Source: Bradyrhizobium sp. SZCCT0148
GTDB taxonomy: Bacteria > Pseudomonadota > Alphaproteobacteria > Rhizobiales > Xanthobacteraceae
Assembly (NCBI RefSeq): GCF_018129985.1
Contig: NZ_JAFCKT010000010.1
Location: 1 to 64,000 of the forward strand
DNA: 64,000 nucleotides
Direction: 5' to 3'
Shown: in pieces, positions 36,018 through 44,958 of the stretch
How positions within the stretch are numbered: position 1 is the first letter of the stretch
Layout of the letters: every line of letters begins with the position of its first letter
Notes under the pieces: model-generated
The model's input: the letters and a program-made list of their open reading frames with translations, nothing else
Told to the model about the DNA's origin: nothing
Databases searched by the model: none
Made by a program: the position numbers and the translations under genes

Positions 36018-36103
36018 GTCATTACCGGGCTTGACCCGGCAATTCATCGGGTAAGCCCCTCTTAAGAGGATGGATGCGCCGGTCAAGCCCGCGCATGACG
36101 ACC
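36018..36103. repeat. Rhizobiales-type extragenic palindromic repeat
   Basis: CATTACCGGGCTTGACCCGG at the left and GCGCCGGTCAAGCCCGCGCA toward the right are two inverted hairpin units facing each other between ribE and ribH. Both contain the TTGACC/GGTCAA core. This arrangement is a known kind of dispersed repeat in these genomes. Confidence 0.75.
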
Positions 36104-36113
36104 TTGTACGCCG

Positions 36114-36722
36114 TCACTTCATTTCCGTCAGCCGCGCCGCATAGCGGGCCATCAGATCGACCTCGATATTGACCTCGTCGCCCGCCTTCCAGCCACCAAT
36201 CGTCGTGACCGAGAGCGTGTGCGGGATGATCAGCACCGAAAACGTCACGTCCTTCACCGTATTGACCGTCAGCGAGACGCCGTCGAGCGTGATCGAGCCC
36301 TTGGTGGCGATGAAGCGCGCCAGCTCCCGCGTGGTCGACAGCTCGAACCGCGCCATGTCGGGCAGATCCTCGCGGCTGACGAGTGTGGCGATACCGTCGG
36401 CATGCCCGGCGACGATGTGGCCACCGAGTTCGTCACCGATCTTCAGCGCCCGCTCGAGATTGAGCCGTGTGCCCAGCTTCCAGTGCTTTGCCGTCGTCAT
36501 CGCCAGCGTCTCGGCCGCGGCATCGACGTCAAACCAGGTCCTGCCGCCTTCGACGCCGGAGGCGACCACCGTCAGGCAGACGCCGTTGCAGGCGATCGAG
36601 GCGCCGTCGGCAATGGTGGTCCGGTCATAGCGGCAGGCGATGCGCAGCCGGTGCAGCTGCCCCTGCGCTGTCGGCGTGAAGCCGACGATCTCGCCGAGAT
36701 CGGTGACAATGCCAGTGAACAT
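36114..36722 (-). CDS. ribE: Riboflavin synthase, alpha chain
   Basis: A 202-residue enzyme that converts two lumazines to riboflavin. It has two repeated barrels of about 95 residues: MFTGIVTDLGEI opens the first and GHIVAGHADGIATLV the second, with IACNGVCLTV and ITLDGVSLTVN as the matched substrate segments. The length is normal. Its start overlaps the ribD stop by one base. Confidence 0.96.
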   Translation of the reverse strand: MFTGIVTDLGEIVGFTPTAQGQLHRLRIACRYDRTTIADGASIACNGVCLTVVASGVEGGRTWFDVDAAAETLAMTTAKHWKLGTRLNLERALKIGDELGGHIVAGHADGIATLVSREDLPDMARFELSTTRELARFIATKGSITLDGVSLTVNTVKDVTFSVLIIPHTLSVTTIGGWKAGDEVNIEVDLMARYAARLTEMK

Positions 36723-37870
36723 TACGCGCGCTCGTAGATAGTGAGAGTATCCTTGTCGAATGTTTCGCTAGCATGAACCTTGTAGGCCTGCGACTGCGCG
36801 ATTTTCGACAGGGGCAATGCATCAAGCGCATCGACCCCACCGGGCCCGACTGCTTCCGCTCCGCGGAACAGCCAGACTTCGTCGACGAGGTCGGCGGCAA
36901 TGAACGAAGCGGCGACCCGGCTGCCGCCTTCGACCATCAGCCGCGTGATGCCCTTCCCGGCCAGAGCATGGAGCACGGACGGAAGATCGAGCCCGGACGC
37001 GCTCCCGGGCGGTACGCGGATGATCTGGGCGCCGGCAGCGCCAAGACGGGTCGCGGCGGCGGCTTCGGCGAGTTCAGAACCGACCACCCAGAGCGGCGTC
37101 TCGCGCGCGGAGCGCACCAGCTGGCTTGCGGCCGGAATGCGCAGATTCTGATCGAGGACAACTCGCACCGGAGAACGCGCTTCCAGGCCCGGCAGGCGGG
37201 AGGTGAGAAGCGGATCGTCCGCCAGCACCGTTCCGATACCGACCAGGATGGCATCACTGTGCGCGCGCAGCAGATGCACGCGATTGCGCGCCGCCTCTCC
37301 CGTGATCGCGACCGGCTTGCCGCCGGCGGCGCCGATCTTGCCGTCGGGCGAGACTGCGAGCTTCAGGATCACATGGGGGCGCTTGTCCCGGATGCGGCGG
37401 AAATGCCCGGCATGGTCGAACGCGGCTTCCGCCGCGCACAGGCCCACATCCACGTTGATGCCGGCGGCGCGCAGCCGCGCGTGGCCTTGGCCTGCGACGA
37501 CCGGATTGGGATCTTCGATCGCCGCGACCACGCGCTTGATGCCGGCCGCGATCACCGCGTCGGCGCAGGGCGGCGACCTGCCGAAATGCGAGCAAGGCTC
37601 GAGCGTGACGTAGAGCGTGGCGCCGCGTGCGGCTTCGCCTGCCCGTCGCAGGGCTTCGGGCTCGGCATGCGGACGCCCGCCCGCCTGGGTCCAGCCGCGG
37701 CCGACGATGACACCGTCCTTCACGATGACCGCGCCGACGGCCGGATTGGGCCAGGTCCGCCCCTGCCCGCGCCGGCCGAGCGCAAGGGCCAGTTCCATGA
37801 AACGGCGATCGGCGTCCTTGGCCTCGCGGGCCTTCTGCGCGAACTGATCTTCCAGGATACGGAAGATCAT
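36722..37870 (-). CDS. ribD: Bifunctional riboflavin deaminase-reductase
   Basis: A 382-residue two-domain enzyme. The deaminase half has HAEPEAL and LEPCSHFGRSPPC, which hold the zinc, with Glu as proton donor. The reductase half (from about residue 165) has VILKLAVSPDGKI and MVEGGSRVAASFI, the NADPH fold. It performs the second and third steps of riboflavin synthesis. It overlaps nrdR by four bases and ribE by one, so nrdR-ribD-ribE are tightly coupled. Confidence 0.96.
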   Translation of the reverse strand: MIFRILEDQFAQKAREAKDADRRFMELALALGRRGQGRTWPNPAVGAVIVKDGVIVGRGWTQAGGRPHAEPEALRRAGEAARGATLYVTLEPCSHFGRSPPCADAVIAAGIKRVVAAIEDPNPVVAGQGHARLRAAGINVDVGLCAAEAAFDHAGHFRRIRDKRPHVILKLAVSPDGKIGAAGGKPVAITGEAARNRVHLLRAHSDAILVGIGTVLADDPLLTSRLPGLEARSPVRVVLDQNLRIPAASQLVRSARETPLWVVGSELAEAAAATRLGAAGAQIIRVPPGSASGLDLPSVLHALAGKGITRLMVEGGSRVAASFIAADLVDEVWLFRGAEAVGPGGVDALDALPLSKIAQSQAYKVHASETFDKDTLTIYERA

Positions 37871-38349
37871 TTGCGGATCGCGGCGAGCCGCGCTTCCTCC
37901 TCGCCGGAGAGCTCGCCGAGCACATCGGCGAAATCCTTGGCCTCGCGGAAATTGCGGTAGACCGAGGCGAAACGAACGTAGGCGACGTCGTCGAGCGTGC
38001 GCAAATGCTCCATCACGGTCTCGCCGATCACCTCGGAGGAGATTTCGGCCTCGCCCCCGGTCTCGAGCTCGCGCACGATGGTGGAGACCATCTTCTCGAC
38101 GCGCTCCGGCTCGACCTGCCGCTTGCGCAACGAGATCGACACCGAGCGCATCAGCTTGTCGCGGTCGAACGGCACGCGGCGGCCATTGCGCTTGACCACG
38201 GTGAGCTCGCGCAGCTGCACGCGCTCAAAGGTGGTGAAGCGGAAATTGCAGGCGACGCACACGCGCCGCCTGCGGATCACGGACGAGTCCTCGGTCGGAC
38301 GCGAGTCCTTTACCTGCGTATCGAGACTGTTGCAGTTCGGGCAGCGCAT
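37867..38349 (-). CDS. nrdR: Ribonucleotide reductase repressor NrdR
   Basis: A 160-residue repressor. MRCPNC and CVACNFRFTTFE form the zinc ribbon. The ATP-cone domain follows (VVKRNGRRVPFDRDKLMRSV). It senses dATP/ATP and represses ribonucleotide reductase genes. The ATG at 38349 gives the usual first residues; a TTG four codons before is open. It follows glyA by 15 bases and is coupled to ribD. Confidence 0.96.
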   Translation of the reverse strand: MRCPNCNSLDTQVKDSRPTEDSSVIRRRRVCVACNFRFTTFERVQLRELTVVKRNGRRVPFDRDKLMRSVSISLRKRQVEPERVEKMVSTIVRELETGGEAEISSEVIGETVMEHLRTLDDVAYVRFASVYRNFREAKDFADVLGELSGEEEARLAAIRK

Positions 38350-38364
38350 CCGTTTACCCAAGCC

Positions 38365-39663
38365 TTACTGGTAGATCGGGAACCGATCGGTGAGCGCCTT
38401 GACCCGCTCCTTGATCGCGGCCTCGACCAGCGGCGCCTTGCCGTCGTCGGACTGCGCGATCGCGTTGAGGACCTCGGCGATCATGCCGCCGACCTGCTGG
38501 AATTCGGCCACGCCGAAGCCGCGGGTGGTCGCCGCCGGGGTGCCCAGGCGAATACCGGAGGTGACGAACGGCGACTCGGGATCGAACGGAATGCCGTTCT
38601 TGTTGCAGGTGATGGCAGCGCGAACCAGCGCCTTCTCCGAGGCGTTGCCCTTCAGGCCCTTGGGTCTGAGATCGACCAGCATCAGATGGTTGTCGGTACC
38701 GCCGGAAACAATATCGAAGCCGTGGCTCTTCATGGCTTCAGCGAGCGCCTTGGCGTTCTCGACGACGTTCTTGGCGTAGACCTTGAAGTCCGGACGCAGC
38801 GCCTCGCCGAAGGCGACCGCCTTGGCCGCGATCACATGCATCAGCGGTCCGCCCTGCAGCCCCGGGAAGATCGCCGAGTTGAACTTCTTGGTCAGCGTCT
38901 CGTCATTCCACAGCATCAGGCCGCCGCGCGGACCGCGCAACGATTTGTGCGTCGTCGTCGTGGTGATGTGGGCATGCGGCACCGGCGAGGCATGCACGCC
39001 GCCGGCGACGAGGCCGGCGAAATGCGCCATGTCGACCAGCAGATACGCACCGACGCTGTCCGCGATCTCGCGGAAGCGCTTGAAGTCCCAGGCGCGCGAA
39101 TAGGCCGAGCCGCCCGCGACGATCAGCTTCGGCTTGACCTCTTCGGCCTGCTTGGCGACCGCATCCATGTCGATGATCTGGTCCTCGCGGCGCACGGTGT
39201 AGTGCGCCGCCTTGAACCACTTGCCGCTCATGTTAACGGGCGAGCCGTGGGTGAGATGGCCGCCGGCCGCGAGGTCGAGGCCCATGAAGGTGTCGCCGGG
39301 CTGCAGCAGCGCCAGGAACACCGCCTGGTTCATCTGGCTGCCGGAGTTCGGTTGCACGTTGGCGAATTTGGCGCCGAACAGCTTCTTGGCGCGGTCGATC
39401 GCGAGGTTCTCGGCGACGTCGACCCACTCGCAACCGCCATAGTAGCGCGCGCCCGGATAGCCTTCCGCGTATTTGTTGGTCATCACCGAACCCTGCGCTT
39501 CCAGCACGGCCCGGCTCACGATGTTCTCGGAGGCGATCAGCTCGACCTCGTGGCGCTGCCGGCCGAGTTCGCCCTTGATGGCGGTGGCGATTTCCGGGTC
39601 GGCCTGCTCGAGCGAGGCGGTGAAAAACGAATCGGGCGCGGAGGCGGTTTTGGCGAAGGTCAT
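38365..39663 (-). CDS. glyA: Serine hydroxymethyltransferase
   Basis: A 432-residue PLP enzyme that interconverts serine and glycine and loads tetrahydrofolate. The ATG at 39663 has GGAGA upstream; the longer open frame to 39801 has no family match. ELIASENIVS, YAEGYPGARYYGG, NVQPNSGSQMNQ and the PLP-lysine motif TTTTHKSLRGPRGG are all present. It probably leads the glyA-nrdR-rib operon. Confidence 0.97.
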   Translation of the reverse strand: MTFAKTASAPDSFFTASLEQADPEIATAIKGELGRQRHEVELIASENIVSRAVLEAQGSVMTNKYAEGYPGARYYGGCEWVDVAENLAIDRAKKLFGAKFANVQPNSGSQMNQAVFLALLQPGDTFMGLDLAAGGHLTHGSPVNMSGKWFKAAHYTVRREDQIIDMDAVAKQAEEVKPKLIVAGGSAYSRAWDFKRFREIADSVGAYLLVDMAHFAGLVAGGVHASPVPHAHITTTTTHKSLRGPRGGLMLWNDETLTKKFNSAIFPGLQGGPLMHVIAAKAVAFGEALRPDFKVYAKNVVENAKALAEAMKSHGFDIVSGGTDNHLMLVDLRPKGLKGNASEKALVRAAITCNKNGIPFDPESPFVTSGIRLGTPAATTRGFGVAEFQQVGGMIAEVLNAIAQSDDGKAPLVEAAIKERVKALTDRFPIYQ

Positions 39664-39913
39664 CTTGCGAATATCTCCACCGCCGCAGCCTTTTGGCGGG
39701 CTACGGGCGGTCTGGTGTGGCGATCGGAAGCGGCGAGCGCGATCTACCACATCGCCCGCAACAGGCCAAGGGTTTGCGGGTCGGGCGGGATATTTGTGCA
39801 AGATATGGTGGAGGATAGCGGTTTGCGGCGTTTGGGCTGAGCTTGGAACCGCCCAGCGCCGCGTCGCAACGGGGCCGCTTTGGCCCTAACTCATCATCCT
39901 GCCGCCGGCTGCC

Positions 39914-40135
39914 TCACAGGCCGGTATAACCCGCCTTCACCGGGTCCACGCTGCCGTCGAGCTGGCGCAGATAGGTCAGGCCGCACACCGTCAACCTGTG
40001 GGTGTCCTTCTCGCCAGCTTCCATCAGGGTGTTGAGGTAGTTCGTGACCTTGGCCCTCGCCTCCTCGCTTGCCGCGGCGGTGCGGTTGGCAAGCATGTCG
40101 TAGGTCTGCATGATGCGGTCGATGGCGGCTTCCAT
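39914..40135 (-). CDS. Small conserved-looking protein, unknown
   Basis: A 73-residue protein. The ATG at 40135 has AGAGGG eight bases upstream. The sequence is helical (MEAAIDRIMQTYDMLANRT, EEARAKVTNYLNTLMEAGE) and ends HRLTVCGLTYLRQLDGS. I do not recognise the family. Codon use and the ribosome site suggest a real gene. It sits 37 bases downstream of another small unknown gene (40173), and the two are likely one unit. Confidence 0.6.
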   Translation of the reverse strand: MEAAIDRIMQTYDMLANRTAAASEEARAKVTNYLNTLMEAGEKDTHRLTVCGLTYLRQLDGSVDPVKAGYTGL

Positions 40136-40172
40136 GGCACCCTCTGGTTGTGCGAAGTTCTGGGATTGTCGA

Positions 40173-40409
40173 TCAGGCAACCGCGCGGGCCTCCGCCTGC
40201 GCCTGGAACCGGGCGATCGCCTTGTTGGCAAGCCTGATCTTGTTGATTTCGCCGTTGTGCAGCAGTTTGACGATGATCCCGAGCAGGCGCTCATCAGTCA
40301 CGAGCGTGTCGGGCATTGCGCCGGAGCGGCGGAGGTAATTCGCGGCGATGGCGTAAGCCTCGCTGACGAGTTCCACATTCATCGCCTGAAGCCCGCGCTC
40401 GATCAGCAT
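40173..40409 (-). CDS. Small conserved-looking protein, unknown
   Basis: A 78-residue protein from the ATG at 40409 (GGAGACAGGG upstream); a Met nine codons later is an alternative. It is soluble and helical: NVELVSEAYAIAANYLRRSG, TDERLLGIIVKLLHNGEINKIRLANKAIARFQ. The family is not recognised. It pairs with the gene at 39914 and lies downstream of ldtR beyond a terminator. A regulatory or adaptor role is possible but nothing in the sequence decides. Confidence 0.6.
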   Translation of the reverse strand: MLIERGLQAMNVELVSEAYAIAANYLRRSGAMPDTLVTDERLLGIIVKLLHNGEINKIRLANKAIARFQAQAEARAVA

Positions 40410-40489
40410 CGCCCTGTCTCCGATCCGAAGGAAATAAGTGCAAAGCCCGGAACTGGTTCCATGGGACCGCAAGATTTTCTTCGCATGTG

Positions 40490-40535
40490 CAAAAATGCAA
40501 AACGCACCGGTCCGGGGCAACTCCGGGCCGATGCG
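40490..40535 (-). terminator. Terminator downstream of ldtR
   Basis: Read on the minus strand, CGCATCGGCCCGG (40535-40523) pairs with CCGGACCGGTGCG (40515-40503) with two mismatches, then TTTTGCATTTTTG follows. This is a typical intrinsic terminator 75 bases after the ldtR stop. Confidence 0.75.
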
Positions 40536-40609
40536 CTGGGGAAGTTAAGGCACGTTTGGTCGGCTTGCCGGTCTTGTTGCGGGCCGGCTTGGCCTATCCC
40601 GTTTAAAAC

Positions 40610-41128
40610 TCAGAGCCGATACAGGATCTGGTCGGTCCAGAACCGCTCCAGGCGGTGCAGCGACTTGTTGAGGGTCGAGAATTCTTCGCCCGAGATGCCG
40701 CCGACCTGCTCCACCGTCTTGACGTGCTTCTGGTAGAGCGCATCGACGATGCGGCGGACTTCCTGGCCCTGCGGGGTCAGGCGGATGCGCACCGAGCGGC
40801 GATCGACGCGCGAGCGCTGATGATCGAGGAAGCCGAGCTCGACGAGCTTCTTCAGATTGTAGGAGACGTTCGAGCCGAGATAGTAGCCGCGCGTGCGCAG
40901 CTCGCCCGCGGTCAGCTCCTTGTCGCCGATGTTGTAAAGCAGGAGAGCCTGCACCGAGTTGATGTCCGCGCGGCCGCGGCGATCGAATTCGTCCTTGATC
41001 ACGTCGAGCAGCCGGCGATGCAGCCGCTCCACCAGAGTCAAGGCTTCCAGATAGAGCGACTGCACCGAACCCTGCTGGCCGGAGACGCGCTCCGCGGTAT
41101 CTGCCGCAGTTGCGACGGCTTTCATCAT
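40610..41128 (-). CDS. ldtR: MarR-type regulator LdtR
   Basis: A 172-residue winged-helix regulator like LdtR of Liberibacter and Sinorhizobium, which controls L,D-transpeptidase genes, cell-wall remodelling and stress tolerance. The DNA-binding domain reads INSVQALLLYNIGDKELTAGELRTRGYYLGSNVSYNLKKLVELGFL, then RRSVRIRLTPQG for the wing. The long N- and C-terminal helices form the dimer. ATG ATG offers two adjacent starts. It is alone, with about 500 bases of free DNA upstream that should hold its promoter. Confidence 0.9.
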   Translation of the reverse strand: MMKAVATAADTAERVSGQQGSVQSLYLEALTLVERLHRRLLDVIKDEFDRRGRADINSVQALLLYNIGDKELTAGELRTRGYYLGSNVSYNLKKLVELGFLDHQRSRVDRRSVRIRLTPQGQEVRRIVDALYQKHVKTVEQVGGISGEEFSTLNKSLHRLERFWTDQILYRL

Positions 41129-41649
41129 GACACTTCCCCTGTTGTCGTTTTTATCGACACTTATTCGACGAAACTTGTGTCCCGCCTGATAGGTGCAACT
41201 TAAGGGGGGCGTTTGAAGATCGGCTTAAATAAGAGAATAAAGAGATCATGAATTTAAGACAGTGAATTGCGGATTAAGCCTGTGCCACAAGGGCTTTTCG
41301 CAACGTTCTATTGACCTTCGCAAGGTCCTGTTCACCCTCCGTCCGTCGCCCTTGTCGCATTCCAGAACAGCCCCGCTCCGTTTCGAAACGGCCGCGTAAC
41401 AGCTGTGGCGGGATGCACGAGGTCAACGAAAAGTTACCTCGAATTTTAGGCAACCAGCGGTCAACCAAATCGGCACAACTGCGCTCTCGTGTCCCGGACT
41501 GAGCGAAGCGAGATCCGGGACCCGGGGCCACAAACGAGCTCGTGGACGAATGGGCCGCGGCTCAGCAGCGCATCACTACATGCTGCGCTGCGTCCGGGGC
41601 ACGAGCGTGAACGCCGAACAAGAGAGTGAATGTTGGAATCGCCTGCGCG
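41129..41649. other. Intergenic region with ldtR promoter side and a repeat
   Basis: About 520 bases without a gene. The part nearest ldtR is A/T-rich with two TCGAC words around CACTTAT (41153-41170), plausibly the promoter/operator. The part nearest 41.6 kb is the dispersed repeat described separately. Confidence 0.5.
41490..41606 (-). repeat. Dispersed extragenic repeat, copy B
   Basis: Contains GTCCCGG and CCGGGAC hairpin arms around a GAGCGAAGCGAGA core (41491-41520). It ends with the 27-base segment 41580-41606, which is the inverted counterpart of 31294-31320 at 26 of 27 positions. It lies between ldtR and a membrane-protein gene. Confidence 0.7.
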
Positions 41650-42150
41650 CTATGGCGGTCGCTCGCGCGCGGCCATCCAGGCGAGTGCGAGATAGGCCGA
41701 GAGCATGAAGGCTTCGACGCCGACCACGATCAGGCTGCCGCCATAGATCCCTGGGAACATCAGCTCGATCACCGCCATCGACACAACGGTCGTGAGCCAC
41801 ACCACCGCGCCCCACGGCGTCGCCAGCCACAGGCCGACCGCAGCGACGAGTTCGATCACCGCGAAATAGACGGTGGCGGCCTGCCAGGCCATCGACTGGT
41901 TCTCGAACGCCTCGTCCTCACCGCCGACGAAGCCGGTCACCTGCGCCCAATGATAGAGGCCCTTGAGGATCGAGAGCAGCGCCATCACCCGCAGGAACAG
42001 CACGAGCCGCCGCGTCCAGACATTGTCGTCGGACTCCGGGCGCTCCGACGAGATCGCAGCCACCGACATCGCGCTGTCTCTGGCACTGTCTCGGACGGCG
42101 TCCCTGGGGCTGCCGTCGCGGGCCGCATCGCGGGTGGTGATCTCGGACAT
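41650..42150 (-). CDS. Four-helix membrane protein, DUF6163-like
   Basis: A 166-residue protein with a polar N-terminus rich in Arg/Asp repeats (AARDGSPRDAVRDSARDSA) and four hydrophobic segments: LVLFLRVMALLSILKGLYHW, AATVYFAVIELVAAVGLWLA, GAVVWLTTVVSMAVIELMF and VVGVEAFMLSAYLALAW. It is probably an inner-membrane protein of the DUF6163 kind known from Rhizobiales; function unknown. It is divergent from hemB, with about 135 bases between starts. Confidence 0.72.
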   Translation of the reverse strand: MSEITTRDAARDGSPRDAVRDSARDSAMSVAAISSERPESDDNVWTRRLVLFLRVMALLSILKGLYHWAQVTGFVGGEDEAFENQSMAWQAATVYFAVIELVAAVGLWLATPWGAVVWLTTVVSMAVIELMFPGIYGGSLIVVGVEAFMLSAYLALAWMAARERPP

Positions 42151-42284
42151 GGCCCCTTCTGGCTGCTTCGGGCGGCAAAATCAATCGGCGGCCTTCCGGT
42201 CAATTCTGCTTTGCGGCAGGTCAAGCCGCGGTGGCGGGAACCATGCGAGCTGGTATAAGAATAATTCCAGCCGGAGGAAGAGTG

Positions 42285-43346
42285 ATGGCGATCAAATACG
42301 GACGTCCGATCGAACTGCGCGAGGTCTCGCGCCGGGAGGGTGCTGCGGTGCCCCATGCCCTCGATCTGACCGTCCGGCCGCGCCGCAACCGCAAAGCCGA
42401 ATGGGCCCGGCGGATGGTGCGGGAGAACGTGCTCACCACCGACGACCTGATCTGGCCCCTGTTCCTGATCGACGGCGACAACAAGCGCGAGCAGGTCGCA
42501 TCGATGCCCGGCGTCGAGCGCCTCAGCGTCGACCAGGCGGTGCGCGAGGCCGAGCGCGCGATGAAGCTCACCATCCCCTGCCTCGCGCTGTTTCCCTACA
42601 CCGAGCCGTCTTTGCGCGACGAGGAGGGTTCGGAAGCGACCAACCCGAACAATCTGGTCTGTCAGGCCGTGCGGGCAATTAAGAAGGAATTCCCGGACAT
42701 CGGCGTCCTCTGCGACGTCGCGCTCGATCCGTTCACCAGCCACGGTCATGACGGCCTGATCTCGGACGGCAGGATCTTGAACGACGAGACGGTCGCGGTG
42801 CTGGTGCGTCAGGCGCTGGTGCAGGCCGAGGCCGGCTGCGACATCATCGCGCCCTCCGACATGATGGACGGCCGCGTTGCCGCGATCCGCGAGGGGCTGG
42901 ATCACTCCGGCCTGTCCGACGTCCAGATCATGGCCTACGCCGCCAAATACGCCTCCGCCTTCTACGGCCCGTTCCGCGACGCAATCGGCTCGGCCAAGAC
43001 GCTCACCGGCGACAAGCGCACCTATCAGATGGACAGCGCCAATACCGACGAAGCATTGCGCGAGGTCGAGCTCGACATCGCCGAGGGCGCCGACATGGTG
43101 ATGGTGAAGCCCGGCATGCCCTATCTCGACGTGGTGCGCCGCGTGAAGGACACCTTCGCGATGCCGACCTTCGCCTACCAGGTCTCCGGCGAATACGCGA
43201 TGATCGCGGCCGCCGCGAACAACGGCTGGCTCGACGGCGAGCGCGCGATGATGGAGAGCCTGCTGGCGTTCAAGCGCGCCGGCGCCGATGGCGTGCTGAG
43301 CTATTTCGCGCCGAAGGCGGCGGAGAAGCTGCGCAGCCAAGCCTGA
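42285..43346 (+). CDS. hemB: Delta-aminolevulinic acid dehydratase (porphobilinogen synthase)
   Basis: A 353-residue heme-pathway enzyme. The ATG at 42285 has CCGGAGGAAG upstream. Active-site lysines lie in YAAKYASAFYGPFRDA and MVKPGMPYLD. The metal site reads CDVALDPFTSHGHDG, in which Asp and Ala occupy the positions of zinc-binding Cys in other bacteria. This is the magnesium-dependent form described for Bradyrhizobium japonicum. A weak hairpin with GCCGGAA/TTTCGGC follows the stop near 43383. Confidence 0.97.
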   Translation: MAIKYGRPIELREVSRREGAAVPHALDLTVRPRRNRKAEWARRMVRENVLTTDDLIWPLFLIDGDNKREQVASMPGVERLSVDQAVREAERAMKLTIPCLALFPYTEPSLRDEEGSEATNPNNLVCQAVRAIKKEFPDIGVLCDVALDPFTSHGHDGLISDGRILNDETVAVLVRQALVQAEAGCDIIAPSDMMDGRVAAIREGLDHSGLSDVQIMAYAAKYASAFYGPFRDAIGSAKTLTGDKRTYQMDSANTDEALREVELDIAEGADMVMVKPGMPYLDVVRRVKDTFAMPTFAYQVSGEYAMIAAAANNGWLDGERAMMESLLAFKRAGADGVLSYFAPKAAEKLRSQA

Positions 43347-43479
43347 CTGCGCGCGAACCCCTCGCCCCCACCGCCCCCGAATCGCCGGAATATTTCGGCT
43401 TGTTAATGTCCGGGTGCCCTTGGCACGGGGATGACCTGTTCCCATGTCCTGCCACGGGAGAAATCCTTGGGAGATGGAC

Positions 43480-44019
43480 ATGTCGTATTCGGATTCGGGC
43501 AATACGTGGCGCAATGACGGCGGGGCGCAGCCGCACGCCTACGACCCCTATCTGCACCCGGAACTGTTTCGCGGCGTTGCGACGCGGCGGGTGTTCGCGT
43601 TCCTGATCGACATGGTCGTGATCTCGGTGCCGGTCATCCTCGGCTACATCTTCATCGCCGTGTTCGGCGTGGTCACACTCGGCATCGGCTGGGCGCTGTT
43701 CTGGCTGGCCTGGCCGGCCTCCGTGATCTGGGCCATCGTCTATTATGGCGCCTGCATCGGCGGTCCTTCATCGGCGACGATCGGGATGCGGGTGATGGAC
43801 CTGGAGCTGCGCACCTGGTACGGCGCGCCGGGCTACTTCGTGCTCGGCGCCACCCATGCGGTGCTGTTCTGGGTCACGGTCTCGTTCCTGACGCCCTTCG
43901 TGGTGCTGATCGGCCTGTTCAACGGCCGCCGCCGCCTGCTGCATGATTTCGTACTGGGAACGGTCGTGATCAACAATTCCGTTCGCGCGCCGGTGGCACA
44001 GACGGCAAGAACCTGGTGA
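43480..44019 (+). CDS. RDD-family membrane protein
   Basis: A 179-residue inner-membrane protein. The ATG at 43480 has GGGAG six bases upstream. ATRRVFAFLIDMVVISVP carries the R-D pair that names the family, and three hydrophobic segments follow, with IGMRVMDLELR in the second loop and RRRLLHDFVLGTVV near the end. RDD proteins have been linked to ion exchange, but the substrate here is unknown. It lies between hemB and bpt. Confidence 0.88.
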   Translation: MSYSDSGNTWRNDGGAQPHAYDPYLHPELFRGVATRRVFAFLIDMVVISVPVILGYIFIAVFGVVTLGIGWALFWLAWPASVIWAIVYYGACIGGPSSATIGMRVMDLELRTWYGAPGYFVLGATHAVLFWVTVSFLTPFVVLIGLFNGRRRLLHDFVLGTVVINNSVRAPVAQTARTW

Positions 44020-44160
44020 TCACCCAAGGCCCTCGCGATCAACGGCCTGCTAACCGGGGTCCGCTAAGCTGATCGCTGATCTGACCTGCCGAGTAGGCCA
44101 ATTGACCGGGGGCTTTCGTAGCGCGATGCTGTTATTCACTTCGGAGGCCCACGACGTCCC

Positions 44161-44937
44161 TTGACCCAGCACTCGCGCGACACCCCCCAATTCTACCTCA
44201 CGGCGCCCTCGCCCTGCCCCTATCTGCCGGGCCGGCATGAGCGAAAAGTGTTCACGCATCTCGTGGGGGAGCGCGCCGGCGACCTCAACGACCTCCTGAC
44301 CCATGGCGGTTTCCGCCGCAGCCAGTCGATCGCCTACCGGCCGGCCTGCGACCAGTGCCGCGCCTGCGTCTCGGTCCGGGTCGTCGCCAACGAGTTCCGC
44401 CCCTCCCGCAACTTTCGCAAGGTGATGGCGCGCAATTCCGACATCATCGGCGAGCAGCGCAGCGCGGTGCCGACCTCCGAGCAATATTCAGTGTTCCGCG
44501 CCTATCTCGACGCCCGCCACCGCCACGGCGGCATGGCCGACATGACCGTGCTCGACTACGCCATGATGGTGGAAGACAGCCATGTCGAGACCCGCATCAT
44601 CGAATACCGCAAGCGCGGCCCCGACAGCGGCATCACCGGCCGCGGCGAGGAGCTGATCGCCGTCGCTCTCACCGACGTGCTTAGCGACGGGCTGTCGATG
44701 GTCTATTCGTTCTTCGAGCCGGGCCAGGTCAGCCGCTCGATGGGCACCTTCATGATCCTGGACCACATCGCCCGCGCCCGCCGGCAAGGGCTGCCTTACG
44801 TCTATCTGGGCTACTGGATCGAAGGCTCCAAGAAGATGGACTACAAGGCCCGCTTCCTGCCGCAGCAGCGCCTCGCGCCGTCGGGCTGGCTGCGTGTCGA
44901 CGCGCAGGGCGATGCGGCATCCGAGCCGCAGGATTGA
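44161..44937 (+). CDS. bpt: Aspartate/glutamate leucyltransferase (N-end rule)
   Basis: A 258-residue aminoacyl-tRNA-protein transferase of the Bpt/Ate1-like family, which adds leucine to proteins with N-terminal Asp or Glu and marks them for ClpS-ClpAP. The N-terminal Cys set is CPYLPGR, CDQCRACVSVRV. The GNAT-like C-terminus has MVYSFFEPGQVSRSMGTFMI and YLGYWIEGSKKMDYKARF. It starts at TTG without a strong ribosome site. The length is standard. Confidence 0.94.
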   Translation: MTQHSRDTPQFYLTAPSPCPYLPGRHERKVFTHLVGERAGDLNDLLTHGGFRRSQSIAYRPACDQCRACVSVRVVANEFRPSRNFRKVMARNSDIIGEQRSAVPTSEQYSVFRAYLDARHRHGGMADMTVLDYAMMVEDSHVETRIIEYRKRGPDSGITGRGEELIAVALTDVLSDGLSMVYSFFEPGQVSRSMGTFMILDHIARARRQGLPYVYLGYWIEGSKKMDYKARFLPQQRLAPSGWLRVDAQGDAASEPQD

Positions 44938-44958
44938 GTCTTTCCAGGATCGAGCCCT

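Noticed and set aside
38005..39840. A 611-codon plus-strand frame
   Set aside because: Opposite to nrdR and glyA, low-complexity Arg/His/Gly composition, no family pattern.
39664..39913. Possible riboswitch upstream of glyA
   Set aside because: I looked for glycine- or tetrahydrofolate-type conserved cores and saw none; only ordinary GC-rich sequence.
41985..43514. A 509-codon minus-strand frame opposite hemB
   Set aside because: hemB is unmistakable on the plus strand; this frame is its shadow and also runs into two unrelated genes.
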